From Yamadazyma tenuis (taxonomy: Eukaryota; Ascomycota; Pichiomycetes; Serinales; Debaryomycetaceae), in assembly GCF_029203305.1 (NCBI RefSeq), contig NC_089463.1:1195001-1259000 (forward strand): a stretch of DNA of 64,000 bases, read 5' to 3'. Under the pieces are notes generated by a model, which saw only the letters and a program-made list of their open reading frames with translations, had not been told where the DNA came from and made no database searches. Each line of letters opens with the position of its first letter. Positions within the stretch are counted from its first letter, which is position 1. The position numbers and the translations under genes were made by a program. This document shows, piece after piece, positions 35,477-44,674 of this stretch.

Positions 35477-37216
35477 ATGTCTACAGAATTCTCCAAGTTC
35501 GCCTCGAGGAGGTCGACGGTCTACTCTACGAAGGGAATGGTGGCATCTTCACAGCCTGCTGCCAATGCTGCTGGCCTCAAAATCTTATCTAAAGGGGGTA
35601 ACTGCGTCGACGCTTGCATAGCATTAGCAGCGGCCCTTTGTATCACAGAACCCGGATCGACAGGAATCGGTGGGGACTGCTTCGCTTTGTACTATAAGAA
35701 TTCCACCAAGGAAGTTTTGGGCCTTAATGGCTGTGGGAGAGCTGCCAAAAACTTGACTATTCAAGATGTGTGGGATGAATTGAACGAGGGAAAATCCATG
35801 GCAAGAATTCCATATACATCTGCTTTTGCTATAAATGTACCTGGGGCCATCGCTGGATGGTTTGATGCCTATGAATCCTGGGGATCAGGCAATGTCAGCT
35901 TTGAAGAGATTTTGGAGCCAGCCATTGAGTTAGCTGATAAGGGCTTTGCCGTATGCGAAATGGCAGCGAGAAGCTGGAGAAACTCCACCCCAAAGATTAT
36001 CAAACTGAACCCCAATTTGGAACCCCAAGATATCCCGGTTTTGATTAATGGCAAAGGCCCCGACGAAGGTGACTTTGTGACCAACAAGTCCATAGCCAAA
36101 GCGTTGGAAATTATTGGAGAAAAGGGTAAAAAGGGCTTTTATACTGGGCCGGTTGCGAAAGCTATTATCAACCAAACTGATTCTAGACACCACAAATTGA
36201 CGCTTGAGGATCTTGAAGCACACACTTCGACATTTGTAGAGCCTATCCAGTACGATTTCTTTGGCTACACGATTTGGGAGATTCCTCCTAATGGGCAGGG
36301 TCTTGTTGCCTTGGTTGCATTGGGGGTGATCCAAGAGCTTCATAAGGCTGGGAAAATAGACGTTTTCCAATTGGAGCACAACTCGTCCGAATATTTACAT
36401 TTGCTTATTGAGACCTTGAAAATAGGGTTCTACGAAGCCAATGACTCGGTGACTGATCCCGAGTTCAAGGATATCCCTGTGTCTAAGATTTTGTCTTCTG
36501 AGTATTTGGAAAAGAAGTCCCAGTTGTTCAGTAAGGATAAGATCATCAATTCTTCTATGTTTGGGGTGCCAATTCCTGATCCCAAATTCAAAACTGATAC
36601 TACTTACTTCACTGCCTCCGATGCCAATGGTGATGCCTGTTCCTTCATCAACTCAGTATACCAGGGGTTTGGAGGAGGTATTTGTGTGCCTGAGTATGGC
36701 TTTTGTCTCCACAACAGAGGAGCTAATTTCAATTTGACCCCTGGAGCTACAAACTGTCTAGAAGGTGGAAAGAGGCCTTACCATACGATCATTCCTTCGA
36801 TGATCACCAAAAAAGGAGAACTTTTCGCTTCTTTTGGAAACATGGGTGGATACATGCAACCAATTGGACATGTTCTTCACGTTATGAATCTCTGCGTATT
36901 TGGATTTACTCCCCAACAATCGGTAGATCTGCCCCGGTTCTTACTTGATGCTGATACTTCGACTCCAGATTCTGGTTTGGGTGGTGATGGGCCTGTGAGC
37001 ACCAATGTTACTAATGTGTTAATCGAAGAAGGGATTAGCGAAGAGACTTATCAGAAGTTGACTAAGCTAGGTCATAGAACTAGCTGGGTAAGAGACAATG
37101 CCCGTACGACATTTGGCAGAGCTCAGATCATCAAGAATGAGTCGAAAAATGGACACTTAATTTATGCTGCTGGCTCAGAAATTAGAGCTGATGGAGCTGC
37201 TATTCCATTTTTGTGA
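35477..37216 (+). CDS. Gamma-glutamyltranspeptidase family, intracellular type
   Basis: A 579-residue Ntn-hydrolase of the GGT family. N-terminal blocks are YSTKGMVASSQPAANAAG and LSKGGNCVDACIALAAAL with TGIGGDCFALYY. The autoprocessing site is DTTYFTASDANGDACSF, with Thr375 the likely N-terminal nucleophile of the small chain. FGNMGGYMQPIGHVLHVMN near the C-terminus is also typical. Unlike the vacuolar Ecm38, there is no signal peptide or N-terminal membrane anchor, so it resembles the soluble bacterial/YwrD-like subgroup found in fungi. Role in glutathione or gamma-glutamyl compound breakdown is inferred. Thr processing looks possible, since the TT(Y/H)(F/Y) motif is intact. Confidence 0.85.
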   Translation: MSTEFSKFASRRSTVYSTKGMVASSQPAANAAGLKILSKGGNCVDACIALAAALCITEPGSTGIGGDCFALYYKNSTKEVLGLNGCGRAAKNLTIQDVWDELNEGKSMARIPYTSAFAINVPGAIAGWFDAYESWGSGNVSFEEILEPAIELADKGFAVCEMAARSWRNSTPKIIKLNPNLEPQDIPVLINGKGPDEGDFVTNKSIAKALEIIGEKGKKGFYTGPVAKAIINQTDSRHHKLTLEDLEAHTSTFVEPIQYDFFGYTIWEIPPNGQGLVALVALGVIQELHKAGKIDVFQLEHNSSEYLHLLIETLKIGFYEANDSVTDPEFKDIPVSKILSSEYLEKKSQLFSKDKIINSSMFGVPIPDPKFKTDTTYFTASDANGDACSFINSVYQGFGGGICVPEYGFCLHNRGANFNLTPGATNCLEGGKRPYHTIIPSMITKKGELFASFGNMGGYMQPIGHVLHVMNLCVFGFTPQQSVDLPRFLLDADTSTPDSGLGGDGPVSTNVTNVLIEEGISEETYQKLTKLGHRTSWVRDNARTTFGRAQIIKNESKNGHLIYAAGSEIRADGAAIPFL

Positions 37217-37559
37217 GGTGATATGAATATCCTTCCAGTGACAGATGTTACAAATCTTATGAGATGCTTTTCTGAAATACTAGTCAGTCTGCAAATCTAG
37301 CCAATTTGCCTAAATTATAATCAAGACAAGGCTGCCCAAGTGAAGATAAGGGTATTTATAACTATATTTAAGGTGTTTAAGTACTATAGTATAGCCTGGC
37401 AATTAAACTAGATACACTAGCAAGACAAAGATAGCCAAGCTGTACCGTTAACCAAAGTCAACCCTATAGATCTGATTTCTTTCCAAGTTTACACCAAGCC
37501 CAAGGAATATTTTTACGGGTTCAGAAACAAAACCTGCATATATGATGACACAATATACA
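37217..37559. other. Intergenic region before tRNA-Gln
   Basis: 343 bp, AT-rich, no gene. No LTR or solo delta-like element recognised in the tRNA 5' flank, where retroelements often insert. Confidence 0.4.
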
Positions 37560-37631
37560 GGTTGTATAGTGTAGTGGTTATCACAGTTGGTTTTGATCCA
37601 ATTAACCCCGGTTCGAATCCGGGTACGACCT
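37560..37631 (+). tRNA. tQ(UUG): tRNA-Gln (anticodon UUG)
   Basis: A 72-nt cloverleaf. The acceptor GGTTGTA pairs with TACGACC (37624-37630), with discriminator T. The D arm contains AGTG-TAGTGGTTAT-CAC, which carries the A box. The anticodon stem GTTGG/CCAAT encloses the loop TTTTGAT, giving anticodon TTG. The T arm CCCGG-TTCGAAT-CCGGG carries the B box. It is followed by a run of seven T (37633-37639), a Pol III terminator. It is nearly the same as the S. cerevisiae tRNA-Gln(UUG) layout. No intron. Confidence 0.96.
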
Positions 37632-37964
37632 GTTTTTTTAGAGCTATTCTACTAACACCCTAATTATGGTTCAATGTGAACTTATCCACACCGTATTAGT
37701 CTGAAAGAAACCCTTTTAATTTGTATTCTCTCAAATATTTATAGGTTCATCGGTGAGTATTGTAGGTGCGTTCAAAGGAATCCGAATAGTTGCTTTATTT
37801 GGAACTTTTAAGGAAAGTTCCTACTTTCATTACTCTACAAATTAAACATTAAACCCTTCCTTCCTCAAGACCCAGAGACGTATACAAGGTGGTGTTCTTA
37901 TGTGCTTGCTACGAAGACTAATCTCATTGTTGCAGATATTTTATATTATACACATGAGATCTAT
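37632..37964. terminator. Pol III T-run and RRP5 3' flank
   Basis: The T-run right after the tRNA (37633-37639) is the Pol III terminator. The remaining bases up to the RRP5 stop at 37965 hold no supported feature. Confidence 0.6.
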
Positions 37965-40900
37965 TTATGCATTGCTCAAGGATTCCACATATTCAGCTGC
38001 CTTGGCTTTTACTCTGATTGCTCCCTTTTCATCACCATTGTCATTTTCGAATACCACCCATTTGTTAAAAAAGAACTTGGCCTGCTTTTTGGAAAGCTTT
38101 CTGCCCAATGCTCTCTCAAATAAGTCTTCAACTTTGGACTTATCTTTTCCGAATTTGATTTCTTTGTCAATGTAGACATTCCACAAATCGATTTTCTTTG
38201 GTGCATCATTGATTAAACCTTCAAAGAGAGATCTACCTTGTTCAATTTCACCTTTCTCGAATTCTAGTTGAGCAAACTTCTTGACTATCTCAACATGATC
38301 CCGCTTTGACAAAACCTGTAAAGCTCTTGCTAATATTTCATGGCACTGATCGTTCAAGTTTCTGTCGAGTAAGTTTGAGGCATAGTTTACCCAGAGTTGA
38401 ACGTTGGAAGACCCGAATTTCTTGAACATATTCTTGTAATGAGAGTCAAGCTTTTCAAAGTTTTCCGACATCTCATAGATTGAAGCCAACTTTTGGTGCA
38501 TAGTTAATGAGTCCATGAATTGACAAGATCTCTTGAAGGTTTCTTCTAAGGTTTCTTCGCTTCCGAATGAGTTCTCTAAATTCAACAAGGCAATCCAGAT
38601 GTTCAACTTTTCGTGTTCATCTTTGTAGTTGATTATTTTCAAAGCTCTTTCTCCGATTTCTCTTGCTTTGTCAAGTTCACTCAATTGCAATTGGAAAGAC
38701 ATGTAGTTCATCCACAAAATGGAGGAGTTGGGGTTACCGATAATCAATCTTTCAAAGTCCCCGGTGGACTGAGGAGCTCTAGTGTTGATGTCACCTGTTT
38801 TATCTTCAGTATACTTCTTAGACTTGGATCTCTTCTTCTTTTTCTCGGTGAAATCTTCATCGTCAGAAGAGGATTCGCCATTATCAGCTTGATCCAAAAT
38901 AGAAGCAGTCCAGTCAAAGCCACCAGTTGAAAGACCAGCTGACTTCTCAGATCTTTCCTCTTCATCGTCGGATTCTTCATCAGAACTGTCAGATCCTTCC
39001 TTTACATCAATGATTTCGTCATCTCCATCTTCTTCCATATCGTCGGATTCTTCTGTCTCGTCGGCAGATGAATGTTCACTATTAATATCAGCATCTTCAT
39101 CTTCAGCATCTTCCATCTCGATGTCTTCGGTGAAGTACGATGCTTTCATTCCCAATGACAATTGTTTCTTCTCGGAGTCAATCTTCAACACCTTGACTTT
39201 CACTCTGTCTCCTTCACCAAATAGCTGAGTGATATTTTCAACAACATTGTCAGAAATTTCCGAATGGTGGCATAATCCACTCACGTTGAAAGTACCATCT
39301 AATTTGACAAAGACACCAAATTCAGTTACCGTCTTGACAGAACCTTCAAATATTTCTCCAACTTCTAAGTCTTCGAATTTTTTAAAGGTCTTCAATTCAC
39401 CATTGACTTCTGATTCTTTCAAGGTCATTCTCACTTGACCTTCCTTTTCACAAGCAGAGATCTTTCCGACAATACTTTGATGAAGTTTAAAATATCTCTT
39501 CCAGTCTTTCAAAAAGGAGTCTGACAAGTCTGACACTCTGACATAGGCTGAAACAGTTCTACCTAAAGATACATGGATACCATTGTTAGCAATATTCTTA
39601 ATGAAACCTCTCACAACATCACCTATCTTTAAATCAGCAAAACTGTTGATCAATTTGTCACTGGCTGATTCAGTTCTTAAGCTAACAGCCATCTTCTTGG
39701 CTTCTTTATCGACGTTCAAAACAGTAGCACTAGTGAAATCATTACTGCTGAAAACGGATTCCAACTTCTCAGTGTAATCATCCAAAGCGTCTGTGATATA
39801 GGCAGAAGCAGTTACATTCTCTCCTAACTCGACCAAAACAAAAGTCTCCTTAACCTTCAAGATTCTGGCAGGATATTTGTCTCCAACTTTGACATCATCG
39901 ATGGAGCTAACAGCATCTTTTCTGGCATTTAAAATGACAATATTGTGTTCGTGGTCAATCTCTTTAACGGAAGCTTGGAAAGCAGAACCAATTGGCAATT
40001 TGGTTTCTAAGTCTTCGAAAATGGAAGTGTCATCAGTTAACTCCATGAAAGAAATCCGTCCTTTTACAGTTGGAGCAATTGAAACCCACACATAACCCTT
40101 GGCAATATTGTTAACAAAGGCCAATTGTTTGCTTCCTTCCACAATGCTTGAGATATCAAGGGTCGTTGACAGGTTGGAGACAACTTTCTTTACCATACTC
40201 AATTCCAAAATTATATTTTTGTTGGATCTTTTGTGAGTAATTGGCAAGAACTTGTGGTTCTTAGCATCATGGTAACCGATAATTTTCACTTTAACCTTTT
40301 CACCCTTGTGAAATTGAGACAAAGGTTGTCTCTTATCTTTTATTTCATTCCAGGAGTTGAAACACTGAGTAATGTCGATTCTTCCCTGTAAGTTGTCAGC
40401 CATTTCAACGTTCAACTGAGTACCTTTTATGGACTTGATGATAGCTTCGGTAACAACTCCAGGTTTGTATTCACCAACATGTTTCTTGGTTGAGTCAACG
40501 GGGTTGATAACAGCTTCTGATTGGGAAACACCTTCCGAAGGGTTGATGTCCTTCAAAGACAATAAGAATCTTTTGTTTTCTTCATCAATTCTGATAACTC
40601 TGCATGCAATTGATTGGTACTTGTAGAACTTTTTAGATAAATCACCATTTTTGTCATCAGTGACGTACTTTGCCAATGCCAAACCAGTCAATTTACCACC
40701 AAAACTGATAAATAATCCCATATTCGTGACAGACTTGACGTAACCGTAGATCATTCTTTCATCAATCTCAATGTCCTTGAAGCTTGCTGGTACTTCACCT
40801 CTCTTGCTAGCTTCAATTAAACTGTTCTTACGAGAAGCAATAACAGAACGGGCCTTCAAGTCTTTTTCCAACACCAAGACATCCAAAGTTTCACCAACTT

Positions 40901-43064
40901 GTAATCTCTTAGCTAATGCTCTGTTCTGTTCGTAATTGCCATCAGATAAATGACCGTTGAATATCACACCTCTTAAACCGCTGTCAGCCAATTCAATGAT
41001 CACAGAGTCCTTTTTCTTTTCAACCATGATGGCTGGAACAACAGATTTTCCTGGAACTAGATCACCAAGAGAATCCTTTTGAGTACCAGTCAAACTACTA
41101 GATTGTCTCAAGGACACTACCAATTTCTTGTCTTCCTTATTGATGGTGGTGACTCTCACGTTTACAGATTGTCCGATCCTCAAATAATCTTTTGGATCAT
41201 CGACAAAGGTCTCGGAGATTTCGTTCTTTGGGAGGAAAGCACCCAAGTATCCAAAGAATGACACAATTACACCTCCATGAACAAACTTTTCAACTGTAGC
41301 AGCTGTTCTCAAGTCAGGAGTGGCATTTTCAAACGAGTTCAACACGAACTCATCTTCGATATTGACCAAAGCTTTCTTCAAGGTGATGAGCAATCTATTT
41401 TTCTCTTTCTTCAACACCCTAGCCTTAACCTTAGTTCCCACTCTGAACTTTCTTTCTGGATAAATCAACTTGATATCTGACATATGCAATGGAGGTACAA
41501 ACCCATCAAACTTGTCTAACACTTTCACCTTGATTCCTTTGGATTCAGGTAATACTTGTACAATCTCGATATTCACATAGGCCCCATCTTGAATGTCGTG
41601 AAAGTTCAAGTATTTGGCTTCGATGACTTTCGGGTCGAAAGATAAGATAAATACGTTATCAAAAGCGTCATAGTCAATTAGTCTCGCTTCATGTGTGGAA
41701 CCAGCAGTATAGTCTATTTCAATGGATTTAGATGGATCGAGATTTGATAAATGCACTTGACCTCTCAATGAACCACCTAAATCGACATAAATATAGTTGG
41801 GATCCATTCCTTTTACCTTGACTTCGTCAAACTTGTGGCCCATTGGATAAGCTTCTAATGCAGACTCTTTCAACTCAGAAAATTTCTGAAAGTTCATAAT
41901 ATGAGGCAACTGGGACAAAATAAGCTTCTTGGTTCCAGCCTTTGGTAAGACAGCTATGACTCTAGCTTTAACGTTATTACCCACAGTGTACTTGTGTTGC
42001 AATGTTTTCACTTCAAAATCGTTCAAGTGAGTCAAGTTGATAGTACCATCAACGAGTCCGAAAACTCTAGTGACAATCCCATTCTTGGTAACGTCAGTAA
42101 CCAAGGCATCCACCATCACACCTGGTTGAATGGCATCAACAGATGTTATAGTGGAGATGGTGGAAGATTTGGAATGCTTCTCCAATGGTTTTAAGCTCAA
42201 ATTTCGAGCAGACTTGGAAGAAATGCTGGATAATAAAACCTGGCCCACTTGGAACTCATCTACATTGTATTTGGAGTCTTTCAAGTCTTTGTTTGAGATG
42301 AACCCCGTCAATCCTGGCTTACCAATGTCTAAGATAATACCATGATCTTCTTTGGAAATAACGGCACCTTGAATCAAGTTTCCGGTAATCAAGTCATCGT
42401 CTTCCAATTCCTTGTTAACCACAGATGGTTCAATAGATAACTCAATCTTTTTTCCCTTTTTGCTGGAATTTTCGATGATTTGGGCATTAATCCATTGACC
42501 TATCTGGAAGATGGTTTGAAGATCAGGAAACTCTGCTGAAGAAGTTTTAAGGGTTCCGGTGAGAATTTCTTTGTCTTCATCTTCGTTTTCATAAGCAATT
42601 TCATCATCACTCTGTTGTTCATGCTCTGCATACTTTTCAACTCTCGAAGTAATATCTTCACTGATAGAGGTTATAGGAAGGTGGCCAAACAAATTGTCTC
42701 CAATTGAAACAGTGATAGCAAGTTTTGAAATTTTGGATATTTCACCCAAAACCTTGGTACCAGGAATGAGGTTCTTAAAGTTGAAGTTTTCAATCTTGAC
42801 TGACTCCTTTTCTTCCGTTACTTCAGTAGTAGTCAGATCTGTCTTGCCTCCTCTTCTCCCGTTCTTTATCTTTTTCTTGGCTTGAGATGTAGAGGTTGTA
42901 GCCTTTCTCTTGGTACCTAACGCAGCCGTTTCGAATAAAACATCTTTGGTGGCTTCGTTGGAGATTTCTTTAACTTCCAAAGGGGTCAAACCAGTAGATC
43001 CACCTCTAGGGAATGCGATATCATTACTTCTAAGTATCGATTCACGATTAGTTGACTCAGTCAT
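37965..43064 (-). CDS. RRP5: Pre-rRNA processing factor Rrp5
   Basis: A 1699-residue protein, close to S. cerevisiae Rrp5 (1729 aa). After a basic N-terminus (residues 50-72), about twelve S1 RNA-binding repeats fill residues 90-1290 (for example GSVKTVTEFGVFVKLDGTFN and GFIKNIANNGIHVSLGRTV). An acidic stretch (about 1295-1345) follows, then HAT/TPR-like helices to the end (DFERLIIGNPNSSILWMNYM). Rrp5 is needed for both 18S and 5.8S/ITS1 processing and links 40S and 60S assembly in the nucleolus. No intron seen across 5.1 kb. Confidence 0.96.
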   Translation of the reverse strand: MTESTNRESILRSNDIAFPRGGSTGLTPLEVKEISNEATKDVLFETAALGTKRKATTSTSQAKKKIKNGRRGGKTDLTTTEVTEEKESVKIENFNFKNLIPGTKVLGEISKISKLAITVSIGDNLFGHLPITSISEDITSRVEKYAEHEQQSDDEIAYENEDEDKEILTGTLKTSSAEFPDLQTIFQIGQWINAQIIENSSKKGKKIELSIEPSVVNKELEDDDLITGNLIQGAVISKEDHGIILDIGKPGLTGFISNKDLKDSKYNVDEFQVGQVLLSSISSKSARNLSLKPLEKHSKSSTISTITSVDAIQPGVMVDALVTDVTKNGIVTRVFGLVDGTINLTHLNDFEVKTLQHKYTVGNNVKARVIAVLPKAGTKKLILSQLPHIMNFQKFSELKESALEAYPMGHKFDEVKVKGMDPNYIYVDLGGSLRGQVHLSNLDPSKSIEIDYTAGSTHEARLIDYDAFDNVFILSFDPKVIEAKYLNFHDIQDGAYVNIEIVQVLPESKGIKVKVLDKFDGFVPPLHMSDIKLIYPERKFRVGTKVKARVLKKEKNRLLITLKKALVNIEDEFVLNSFENATPDLRTAATVEKFVHGGVIVSFFGYLGAFLPKNEISETFVDDPKDYLRIGQSVNVRVTTINKEDKKLVVSLRQSSSLTGTQKDSLGDLVPGKSVVPAIMVEKKKDSVIIELADSGLRGVIFNGHLSDGNYEQNRALAKRLQVGETLDVLVLEKDLKARSVIASRKNSLIEASKRGEVPASFKDIEIDERMIYGYVKSVTNMGLFISFGGKLTGLALAKYVTDDKNGDLSKKFYKYQSIACRVIRIDEENKRFLLSLKDINPSEGVSQSEAVINPVDSTKKHVGEYKPGVVTEAIIKSIKGTQLNVEMADNLQGRIDITQCFNSWNEIKDKRQPLSQFHKGEKVKVKIIGYHDAKNHKFLPITHKRSNKNIILELSMVKKVVSNLSTTLDISSIVEGSKQLAFVNNIAKGYVWVSIAPTVKGRISFMELTDDTSIFEDLETKLPIGSAFQASVKEIDHEHNIVILNARKDAVSSIDDVKVGDKYPARILKVKETFVLVELGENVTASAYITDALDDYTEKLESVFSSNDFTSATVLNVDKEAKKMAVSLRTESASDKLINSFADLKIGDVVRGFIKNIANNGIHVSLGRTVSAYVRVSDLSDSFLKDWKRYFKLHQSIVGKISACEKEGQVRMTLKESEVNGELKTFKKFEDLEVGEIFEGSVKTVTEFGVFVKLDGTFNVSGLCHHSEISDNVVENITQLFGEGDRVKVKVLKIDSEKKQLSLGMKASYFTEDIEMEDAEDEDADINSEHSSADETEESDDMEEDGDDEIIDVKEGSDSSDEESDDEEERSEKSAGLSTGGFDWTASILDQADNGESSSDDEDFTEKKKKRSKSKKYTEDKTGDINTRAPQSTGDFERLIIGNPNSSILWMNYMSFQLQLSELDKAREIGERALKIINYKDEHEKLNIWIALLNLENSFGSEETLEETFKRSCQFMDSLTMHQKLASIYEMSENFEKLDSHYKNMFKKFGSSNVQLWVNYASNLLDRNLNDQCHEILARALQVLSKRDHVEIVKKFAQLEFEKGEIEQGRSLFEGLINDAPKKIDLWNVYIDKEIKFGKDKSKVEDLFERALGRKLSKKQAKFFFNKWVVFENDNGDEKGAIRVKAKAAEYVESLSNA

Positions 43065-43213
43065 GGTAGATACTTGAAATGTGGGATATAGTTAACTCTG
43101 CAAAATCTATAAATTTTTTTCTCTTCTCATCAGCTTCATCTCATCAATTTTTTATTATGTCCTGCATATTATACACGGATGCTACAAAAGCTATCAATTT
43201 AGCAGCCAATTAT

Positions 43214-44431
43214 TCAAACATGTCTGTCAATCTCCAAGCCCTCAGACTTGCGCTGCTTCATAATCAGGGCAGCCTCTTTGGGGGAGTTGTATTTTCTGAT
43301 GAGTTTAGAGTAAAAAATCCCACAGGCATTACAGAGGGTTTTATCTCCATCTGGTCCTCTTCTCCATTCTGGTGTCTTCTCCGAACCACAATGTGTACAA
43401 ATTAGAGGCGATTGTGATTCAAGTTCTGGAAACTTAAAGACAGATCTGTGACTCGTGTGCATCTTCTGAACCAGTTTGGACTTGGAATGATGTACAGCTT
43501 TCGATTCTTGGTGAACATGCTCTTCGGATTTGGAGTTCCTTCTTAAACCAGGTTTGAACTCGCTCAACCCAGAAGAATTCTTGAAAGAGGACATCAGCTT
43601 TCTCTTCTGATAAGTAATGACTGGCTGGGTGGCATTTGCATTTGACCCCGCTGAGGCTCTTCCAGTATCAGATTTCACCACCAGGTTAGCAGCGTGAAGT
43701 TGTTCTCTTTCTCTTTGTGTCAATAACTTAGCTTGAGATGCCTTGAGATTTGCAAGAATACGATGATGCTCTTGAGAGTAAAACTCCAAAGTGACTAACA
43801 CAGAAGGGGGAACGGAAAGCAACATATGCTTAATTGAATCAAGAGTGATCCGGTTTGTGGGACGAATTTCAGAGCCAAGAGCCAACAGAGCATTATCATT
43901 CGCAGGGCTGTTCACCAATTTGGAATACAACAAAGCATGGTACTCTCTTTTCAACAATTCCATGTTTTCGGAAACATCTTGTGAGGTGGACATTAGTTTG
44001 GTGATATCTCTCATAACGTCATCTGCTTTCACCTCATCAACATCTGCTCCTGTTTCGTATGGACGATGGTGTATCAAGGGTGGTGGGGGAAACTGGTAGT
44101 TCACAGGGTAAGAACCAACACTCGAATTTGGGGTATGGTGGTAAGGCGAGGAAGCGTAATACGTGAAATCATTAGACCCACGAGACCAAGATGAATGACA
44201 AGCAGGTTTCAAAGAGTAGGTATTCATCACCATATTTGTGGGTGGCTGACTATCAGGGACATAACTGTTTGAGAAAGAAACCCTAGATTGGGAGTCAGGA
44301 AGAAAGGGAGCCTTTATACATGACTGATGAGTAGCAGGAATCTGTGGGTTGAACTTGTTGCTCATAGCATTCTCCATGATCTTTGAGAATGAGGGCAACG
44401 CTTCAGAACCTTGTAAGTTTACTCCACTCAT
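43214..44431 (-). CDS. BRG1: GATA zinc-finger regulator, Gat2/Brg1 type
   Basis: A 405-residue protein from ATG 44431; the longer frame to 44596 starts with TTG. One C-terminal GATA finger (about residues 342-370): CTHC-x18-CNAC with TPEWRRGPDG. The 18-residue loop is shared with S. cerevisiae Gat2 and C. albicans Brg1, not with the 17-residue loop of Gln3/Gat1. A basic extension follows (SKLIRKYNS). The rest is low-complexity and His/Ser/Pro-rich, and length is close to Brg1 (about 420 aa). In C. albicans, Brg1 promotes hyphal elongation and biofilm formation. The role here is inferred. Confidence 0.75.
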   Translation of the reverse strand: MSGVNLQGSEALPSFSKIMENAMSNKFNPQIPATHQSCIKAPFLPDSQSRVSFSNSYVPDSQPPTNMVMNTYSLKPACHSSWSRGSNDFTYYASSPYHHTPNSSVGSYPVNYQFPPPPLIHHRPYETGADVDEVKADDVMRDITKLMSTSQDVSENMELLKREYHALLYSKLVNSPANDNALLALGSEIRPTNRITLDSIKHMLLSVPPSVLVTLEFYSQEHHRILANLKASQAKLLTQREREQLHAANLVVKSDTGRASAGSNANATQPVITYQKRKLMSSFKNSSGLSEFKPGLRRNSKSEEHVHQESKAVHHSKSKLVQKMHTSHRSVFKFPELESQSPLICTHCGSEKTPEWRRGPDGDKTLCNACGIFYSKLIRKYNSPKEAALIMKQRKSEGLEIDRHV

Positions 44432-44674
44432 GTAGTGCAAATGAAATAAATGGGTATTTGGGGAGATTAAAACAAAGAATGCCTTATACGAAAATGCCAG
44501 AAATCTCACGCATATCATAATAGTCAGAATCTGACAAAGTTGTAATTCAACCAAGAAATAAGGAAGCTTTAAGCAATTGTACTGTGAGAACGACAAAAAA
44601 CACGATTTGTAATGCTAACGCATGGTGCTGCAAAGTGAGGTTTGCAACCGCTTATTAGAGGTGCGAATAAGTTC

